Assembly (NCBI RefSeq): GCF_023715725.1
Contig: NZ_JAMBOT010000004.1
Span: forward strand, 186,001 to 250,000
Source: Paenibacillus pasadenensis
GTDB lineage: Bacteria; Bacillota; Bacilli; Paenibacillales; Paenibacillaceae
Direction of reading: 5' to 3'
Length of the DNA stretch: 64,000 nucleotides
Below the pieces are notes generated by a model. That model was not told the DNA's origin, searched no databases, and saw nothing but the letters and a program-made list of their open reading frames with translations. Positions 62,380 to 64,000 of the stretch are shown here, one piece after another. Both the position numbers and the translations under genes were made by a program. How positions within the stretch are numbered: the stretch's first letter is position 1; each line of letters starts with the position of its first letter.

Positions 62380-64000
62380 TCAAACGGCTGTTTCTCTCAA
62401 AATGCTGCGCGAGTACATAAACCAGGAAATAAAACAGTAAACGGACTGCATGACGACGTACATGCCCATGACGGCAAGGCCGTACATCCAAACCGGCTGC
62501 GTTAACAATGTGCCAAGCGCCTTCATTGCGAACAGACCGTGCACAATGCCAACGAGGCAAGGAGCCAAATACATCACTACTACCTGAAGCGCGATCGTTC
62601 GGCGCAGCTCTCCGGCGGTTAGACCAATCCTTTTCAGGGAACGGAATTGGCTCCGGTCTTCCTGCAGCTCGGTAAACAGCTTAAAGTAGAGCAAGCTTCC
62701 AGCGGCAATGAAGAATAAGACGCTGATGAACATTCCGATGAATATGGTAAGCCCGCTTGTTTGCCTCATATCTTTATAATAGGAGACACGAGTAGCCTGT
62801 ACCTGATCCTGCATATTCTCCGGCACCGCCTGCAGGAAGTTATTAACCGCCGCCTGCTGATTTTCCCAGTCCTCCAGCTCGAATCCGTAAAAATGGAGGA
62901 GCGCCTCAGCCGGGGCATCCTGCAATCGTGAGTTGAACAGCCCATCAGAAACGACCAGCAGCCATGTCGCCTCTGCCTGCGAACTGACTACGCTGCCATA
63001 AGCAGACGAATCCAAATTCAGCCGCAGCGGCTTTCCGCCTACGCTGCCCTCTGCCAGACCTTCACCCTTGTTGTCATCTTCCTCTGACGAGGCATAAGGA
63101 TGAACGATGAAGGCTGATCCTTTACTTGCAGAAGCGGACTGGTCTGAGCCATTTTCCAGCGTACGCTTTGGATATCCCGCTCTTTCCGCCAGCCGATTGT
63201 ACTCGCTTAACGGCACCATCATCGCAGTTATGGAATTTTCCTCGCTCCATCCGAGCTCATTCGCTTGAAGCTTTTCTACCAGCAATCCCTGCAAGGAAGT
63301 TTTCTCGGCAATACGCGCTCCTCCCTCATGGAGAAGCTTTTCTGCTTCAGCCGGGGCCATGACAGAATTGCCCTCGCCTTGCTCTACATATCCCACCGTA
63401 TAAGGAGAATAGTCCATAATCTGATCTCGCTGAATTTTTTGAAACACATAAACGGTGCTTGCCGCGCACATGACGATGGCGCTTAGAATAGTCACGACAA
63501 ACAGAATGCGCGCATTGTCCTTCATACGGAACGCCATCTGCGAAATGACGAGCATATTTGTGCGCCGGTAATAAAAGCCTTTCCTCCGCTGCAGCAGCCG
63601 AATCAGCGCTACACTGAGCTGTGTATAGAGAAAATATGTGCCGAGCACTGTCAATCCTATGATTGGCATCACAAACAAGAGAAACAATTTACTCGTCAAA
63701 AAGTATGCCATCACGTAACCCGTGCCTAGCGACAGCACGGCGAGCGCAGAGAGCATCGGCGAATATGCCGGCTGCTGCTTCGGGCGGCGGCTGTCACCCA
63801 GCAGATCAACGATTTGTGATCGTCCAACCGTCATTGCAGTCAGCAGCGAGATGACTAGGAAGAGCAGCAGAAAACTTCCTGCCGTCAGCCAAACTGCCTG
63901 AAGCGGCACCGCAAAACGAATCGGCGCTCCGTTGTCCAGCAATGTGCTGAGCCCCATTATGAATAGCTTGCTGAGCAGAATGCCGAGGCCAAGGCCGGAG
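62380..64000 (-). CDS. BceB-like ABC transporter permease (partial)
   Basis: The last 539 or so codons of an FtsX-type permease; the frame stays open to the right edge and adds about 14 residues (ending KLFI) before MGLSTLLDNG. It has several helices, a large extracellular domain of about 200 residues (roughly 63400-62800) and three or four C-terminal helices. SQMAFRMKDNARILFVVTILSAI and FRSLKRIGLTAGELRRTIALQ are typical of bacitracin-export permeases (BceB/VraG/YxdM). The partner ATPase would lie beyond the window. Confidence 0.85.
   Translation of the reverse strand, partial: SGLGLGILLSKLFIMGLSTLLDNGAPIRFAVPLQAVWLTAGSFLLLFLVISLLTAMTVGRSQIVDLLGDSRRPKQQPAYSPMLSALAVLSLGTGYVMAYFLTSKLFLLFVMPIIGLTVLGTYFLYTQLSVALIRLLQRRKGFYYRRTNMLVISQMAFRMKDNARILFVVTILSAIVMCAASTVYVFQKIQRDQIMDYSPYTVGYVEQGEGNSVMAPAEAEKLLHEGGARIAEKTSLQGLLVEKLQANELGWSEENSITAMMVPLSEYNRLAERAGYPKRTLENGSDQSASASKGSAFIVHPYASSEEDDNKGEGLAEGSVGGKPLRLNLDSSAYGSVVSSQAEATWLLVVSDGLFNSRLQDAPAEALLHFYGFELEDWENQQAAVNNFLQAVPENMQDQVQATRVSYYKDMRQTSGLTIFIGMFISVLFFIAAGSLLYFKLFTELQEDRSQFRSLKRIGLTAGELRRTIALQVVVMYLAPCLVGIVHGLFAMKALGTLLTQPVWMYGLAVMGMYVVMQSVYCFISWFMYSRSILRETAV

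Overview
The window looks like a chromosomal segment of a Paenibacillus or a close relative (low-to-mid GC, spore-forming Bacillota). Supporting signs are strong Shine-Dalgarno sites (AAGGAGG-type) before nearly every gene, sporulation-linked genes (ytxC next to thrS, a 47-residue Sda checkpoint protein, a YheC/YheD ATP-grasp protein), dnaB-dnaI primosome genes, a liaFSR three-component system, YesM/YesN-type regulation of an ABC sugar importer, hemQ, and the yuiB/yumB/yumC group. No rRNA, tRNA, CRISPR array, prophage or insertion sequence was seen.

Layout, left to right: partial YugN-like gene and liaF-liaS-liaR (1-3123); an Lrp regulator and a secreted 3D-domain protein (3493-4824); T-box-controlled thrS behind ytxC (4936-8176); a diguanylate cyclase; a divergent LysR/MFS pair; mqnC of the futalosine menaquinone route; a SAM-riboswitch operon metA-metI-metC (13492-17020); uracil permease; CorA with a structured leader carrying a small ORF; an Atg22-like MFS, a CTG-started LysR, a PHP phosphatase and a DMT exporter (20109-24564).

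From 24561 to 33056 lies a minus-strand catabolic module: kinase YesM, regulator YesN, lipoprotein LplA-like, two permeases and a Gfo/Idh oxidoreductase, with a cre-like site. Then follow a DUF695/RraB-like protein, a DoxX/YodB-type divergent redox pair, a J-domain-like membrane protein, sdhCAB with a divergent LysR, and ktrB-ktrA under a c-di-AMP riboswitch. Next come a CPBP protease, an unrecognised His-rich protein coupled to uvrC, and the sulfate operon sbp-cysT-cysW-yezD, which lacks a cysA ATPase. The right end holds dnaB-dnaI, yuiB, hemQ, ndh, ferredoxin-NADP reductase, a small CxxC protein, sda with a DnaA-box cluster, a YheC/YheD protein, a small membrane protein and a partial BceB-like permease.

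The least explained structures are a 50-bp-period repeat element present twice (45137-45407 and 56779-56961) with the same direct-plus-inverted architecture; the corA leader with a 31-codon ORF; the DnaA-box cluster with a perfect 20-bp palindrome beside sda; a long internally structured hairpin after mqnC; and a hairpin that buries the ribosome binding site of the CxxC protein. No complete undescribed multi-gene system could be demonstrated.
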